From assembly GCA_018650795.1 (NCBI GenBank), contig JABIFG010000095.1:1-64000 (forward strand): a stretch of DNA of 64,000 nt, written 5' to 3'. Position 1 is the stretch's first letter; the number at the start of each line of letters is the position of its first letter. The stretch comes from Fidelibacterota bacterium (GTDB lineage Bacteria > Fidelibacterota > UBA8477 > JABMPR01). Positions 61,699 through 64,000 of the stretch are shown piece by piece. The notes beneath the pieces were generated by a model. It worked only from the letters and a program-made list of their open reading frames with translations, did no database searches and was not told where the DNA came from. The translations under genes and the position numbers were made by a program.

Positions 61699-62121
61699 AT
61701 TGTATAGATTCCTAATATTGTCATCAATAATTTCCAGGCATGTCTAATGCATTTTCTATGCCAGTGTAGCAAGTATGAGGAGTCAATCATTAAGAAACTT
61801 TGAAAAATATTCACTTAATCATTTATTGATAAGGTCAACGTGGGTGTCATCACCCCAGTATCTGTAATATTTCAATTTGTGGGTGACGGCTTTTTCCCGA
61901 GATACATGCTGATTGTAGTACTCATTTTGGTCCCCTTCATTTTGAAAGCGGGGTTTACCGGACTATATCCGACTATGAAATCAACGGCAGTCTCCACATA
62001 TAAAGGGGCATACTTCCTCCAAGTCAACTTATGAGCGGCATGAATCAATAGTTGGTTTACAATTGATTATCGCATCAAAATAACAGTTATTTCAATTGGA
62101 TTATTCTTCTATCTTATCTGA
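61699..62121 (+). other. Non-coding stretch before the histidine kinase gene
   Basis: 423 bases. A short frame at 61840-62034 lacks a ribosome binding site and is not called. Noted: a 13-nt variant of the shared operator (TGAAAAATATTCA, about 61802) and a small hairpin GGGTG-TCAT-CACCC near 61844. No other feature. Confidence 0.3.
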
Positions 62122-64000
62122 TTGTCTAAAAAACTGAGGGTTTATCTAATTACTCAATCCTGGCGAAGAATTTGTCTCCTGGTATCTCTAGGTCTCTTTG
62201 GTCTCATGCTTTCACCGGTTCACTTGCTGGCTGGGATAGACACGCTTAAAGTAGGTGGTGGTCTTGAAGCCCAAAACTTCTACTATCTTCATGATTTATC
62301 AACGGTACTACCTGACACTTCAGGAATCCTGAGTATACAGCAAATAACAACGCCTGAACAACAAGCACAATTTGTCCCCTATCACAGGGAGATCATGAGG
62401 GAAACGCCTGGAATCTCGAAATACTGGCATCAGGTCATCATTCAGAACACCCACTCAGTGGCTGTGGATTTATGGTTTTATTCTGGCGCAACCCACACAT
62501 TGATGTATGATGATGTTGGTGAGAATGATTTCACAGTTCACGCTGGTGGAAGAAACCTTCCGTACACTGAGGGACAAAAATACTTACCCAACAGTCTCTA
62601 CCCACACAGACTGCTCATCCTGGTTCATCTGGATGCTCATGAGATCAAGACACTTTACTGGCATTCGACCTTTCCAGATTTCTGGAAGCGCTACAGTAGA
62701 TCGCTGGCAGGCTACCTGGTAAATAATGAATATCTCCAACAAAGAGAGGATGTGGTTAACGGAGAGAACAATAGTTTTGCCTTCGTCATGGGAATCATCG
62801 TGGCCATTACAGCTTTCTTGTTCATTTTTTACTCCATTTACAGGGAGCCAGCCTTTTTTGCTCTGGCTCTGTTGGCGCTGACCGCTTTGATGTGGTACCT
62901 TTACACAAAGGGCCTTCTATTTACCACGCTCCTTGCTTCAACTTCCTCCAAAACCGGAGCCTATGAAGTTGGTGAATACATCTTAGTTGCCCTTAGGGTT
63001 ATAGCTTTCTACTTCTATGTCATCGTATTCCTGAACCTCAAAAAAATAGCCCCTGGTTGGTATCGTATTTTCAAATGGGCTACAGTCGTTTTGGTAGGCA
63101 TTATTGTGACTGACTTTCTCCTTCGCTTTTTCATTTTACCTCATCACTTTCAAATTCATATCCTGGGCTGGCAAATGGTCAATGGTGGGATTGCTTTAAT
63201 GTTAATTCCCTATCTGGGAGTGGGTATCCATCTGACCATCAAAAAGGTCCCCATGGCCGGCATATACCTGTTGGGAAACATTTTTAATGTTACCGGTCTC
63301 GTACTTCACACCCTCTCTATGAACTTCATTTCAGGTCCATTCCTGGGAACTATAGATCAATGGGGAACTGCTCTCATGCTGGTGACCTTTGCTCTGGCTC
63401 TGGCGCTTCGAATGCGTTCTATGGAAGGCGAGGTGGTGCGGATTGATGCAGATCTTCAGGCTGCCACCGAATTGGATGCCATGAAAACGTCCTTCTTTAC
63501 CTCCATCTCCCATGAATTCCGCACCCCTTTGACTCTGATTGTGAGTCCTCTGGAAAAACTAGTTGATGAGACAAAATCTACAAAAGCGAGGGATCGTTTG
63601 CAGATGATCCTGCGGAATGCCAGGCGTATGCAGAATCTGATTTCCCAAATCCTCGATCTGGCCAAGATTCAGAGCAGTAAAATGCAGCTCAGAGTATCTG
63701 AACACAATTTTTCCAAACACATCAGAACGATCTATTCAGCTCATGAATCTCTGGCAGACAGCAAGGGGATCAGTTTCAAGCTCAGTATCCCTGAAAGTGA
63801 ATTACCCCTTTACTATGATCGCGAAATGATGAACAAGATCGTCAATAACCTGCTTTCCAACGCCTTTAAGTATTGTAAGGCGGGCGGTGATGTGATCCTG
63901 TCAGTGCTTCAAAAAAAAGATACTGTCGATTTAAGGATTGAGAACAGCGGGGAGCCAATATCACCTAAAGACCAGGAGCGTATTTTTAATCATTTCCAAC
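62122..64000 (+). CDS. 7TMR-DISM sensor histidine kinase (3' end cut by window)
   Basis: At least 626 residues; the frame is open to the window end. A signal-type N-terminus (about 1-38) precedes a 7TMR-DISM extracellular domain (about 50-210; ISKYWHQVIIQN, YWHSTFPDFWKRY), seven membrane helices (about 215-435) and a HisKA domain with phospho-His H464 in SISHEFRTPLTLI. The HATPase N-box NKIVNNLLSNAFKY begins near residue 570, and ENSGEPISPKDQERIFNHF near the end. The start is put at TTG 62122, as the upstream codon is a stop and the next ATG (62206) would cut into the signal; the ribosome binding site is weak. DISM receptors sense carbohydrates or other extracellular ligands. A response-regulator output may follow beyond the window. 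Confidence 0.85.
   Translation, partial: MSKKLRVYLITQSWRRICLLVSLGLFGLMLSPVHLLAGIDTLKVGGGLEAQNFYYLHDLSTVLPDTSGILSIQQITTPEQQAQFVPYHREIMRETPGISKYWHQVIIQNTHSVAVDLWFYSGATHTLMYDDVGENDFTVHAGGRNLPYTEGQKYLPNSLYPHRLLILVHLDAHEIKTLYWHSTFPDFWKRYSRSLAGYLVNNEYLQQREDVVNGENNSFAFVMGIIVAITAFLFIFYSIYREPAFFALALLALTALMWYLYTKGLLFTTLLASTSSKTGAYEVGEYILVALRVIAFYFYVIVFLNLKKIAPGWYRIFKWATVVLVGIIVTDFLLRFFILPHHFQIHILGWQMVNGGIALMLIPYLGVGIHLTIKKVPMAGIYLLGNIFNVTGLVLHTLSMNFISGPFLGTIDQWGTALMLVTFALALALRMRSMEGEVVRIDADLQAATELDAMKTSFFTSISHEFRTPLTLIVSPLEKLVDETKSTKARDRLQMILRNARRMQNLISQILDLAKIQSSKMQLRVSEHNFSKHIRTIYSAHESLADSKGISFKLSIPESELPLYYDREMMNKIVNNLLSNAFKYCKAGGDVILSVLQKKDTVDLRIENSGEPISPKDQERIFNHFQ

Noticed and set aside
61840-62034. 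A 64-codon plus-strand frame with a hydrophobic segment before the histidine kinase
   Set aside because: GTG start without ribosome binding site, starting inside a small hairpin; unrelated to neighbours. The opposite strand holds Cys-rich fragments in broken frames, too weak to call a pseudogene.

Overview
The window reads as a bacterial chromosome fragment from the FCB superphylum (Marinimicrobia, KSB1, Calditrichota or Ignavibacteria-like lineages are the nearest guesses; phylum is inference). The main reason is a set of large exported proteins that end in a type IX-style sorting domain (YPNPFNPST core followed by a FlgD-like beta sandwich ending in a Lys), together with a PorV-like outer-membrane protein and a carboxypeptidase-regulatory-domain TonB receptor. 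There are no rRNA, tRNA, CRISPR or insertion-sequence features that I could find. Most genes lie on the minus strand in long, tightly packed runs; starts are usually preceded by AGGAG-type ribosome binding sites, and GTG and TTG starts are common.

Layout. 1-6132 (+): a pilin-like membrane protein and a giant beta-helix/LamG surface protein. 6177-28796 (-): a run of twelve genes that starts with a TonB receptor and its large partner, then a PorV-like protein, two sorting-tail surface proteins, two tandem purple-acid-phosphatase-like enzymes, a SurA-like lipoprotein, a glycerophosphodiesterase lipoprotein, a beta-propeller lipoprotein, an organophosphate antiporter and transketolase. 29191-30150 (+): a SorC-family regulator, divergent from that run. 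30180-41236 (-): an RpiB-like isomerase with a second organophosphate antiporter, an AraL-like phosphatase overlapping an AraM-type glycerol-1-phosphate dehydrogenase, a second glycerophosphodiesterase, a lamin-tail-domain surface protein and GlpD. 41371-43813 (+): an SGNH hydrolase and two lipoproteins.

43988-51628 (-): an iron-sulfur/metallocofactor locus: two NifX-like proteins, two MinD-type ATPases each carrying two [4Fe-4S] motifs, a zinc-ribbon protein, a ZIP transporter, an FGE-fold lipoprotein, a CoA-disulfide-reductase-like flavoprotein, a DUF134 regulator and Mrp. The upstream region holds an FNR/CRP-type palindrome. 52092-55413 (-): a methyltransferase, a GT2 and a GT-C-like membrane protein, probably for an envelope glycan. 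55743-61698: a serine hydrolase lipoprotein, a barrel-like protein, a DUF6090-like protein, a rhodanese, an AmpG-like transporter, small membrane proteins and a 33-residue membrane peptide. 62122-64000 (+): a 7TMR-DISM histidine kinase cut by the window end.

How the genes fit together. The region 6177-41236 looks like a scavenging system for glycerophosphodiesters and glycerol phosphates. Exported phosphodiesterases and phosphatases would release glycerol phosphates, two antiporters would import them, and GlpD (sn-glycerol-3-phosphate) and AraM (sn-glycerol-1-phosphate) would both feed dihydroxyacetone phosphate. No glycerol kinase is present in the window. A 14-bp near-palindrome, TGMATAWWTATTCA, occurs between the TonB and SorC genes (twice), at glpD and before the lamin-tail gene, which suggests one regulon. 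Handling both glycerol-phosphate enantiomers, possibly including headgroups of archaeal lipids, is the most interesting hypothesis here and it is an inference.
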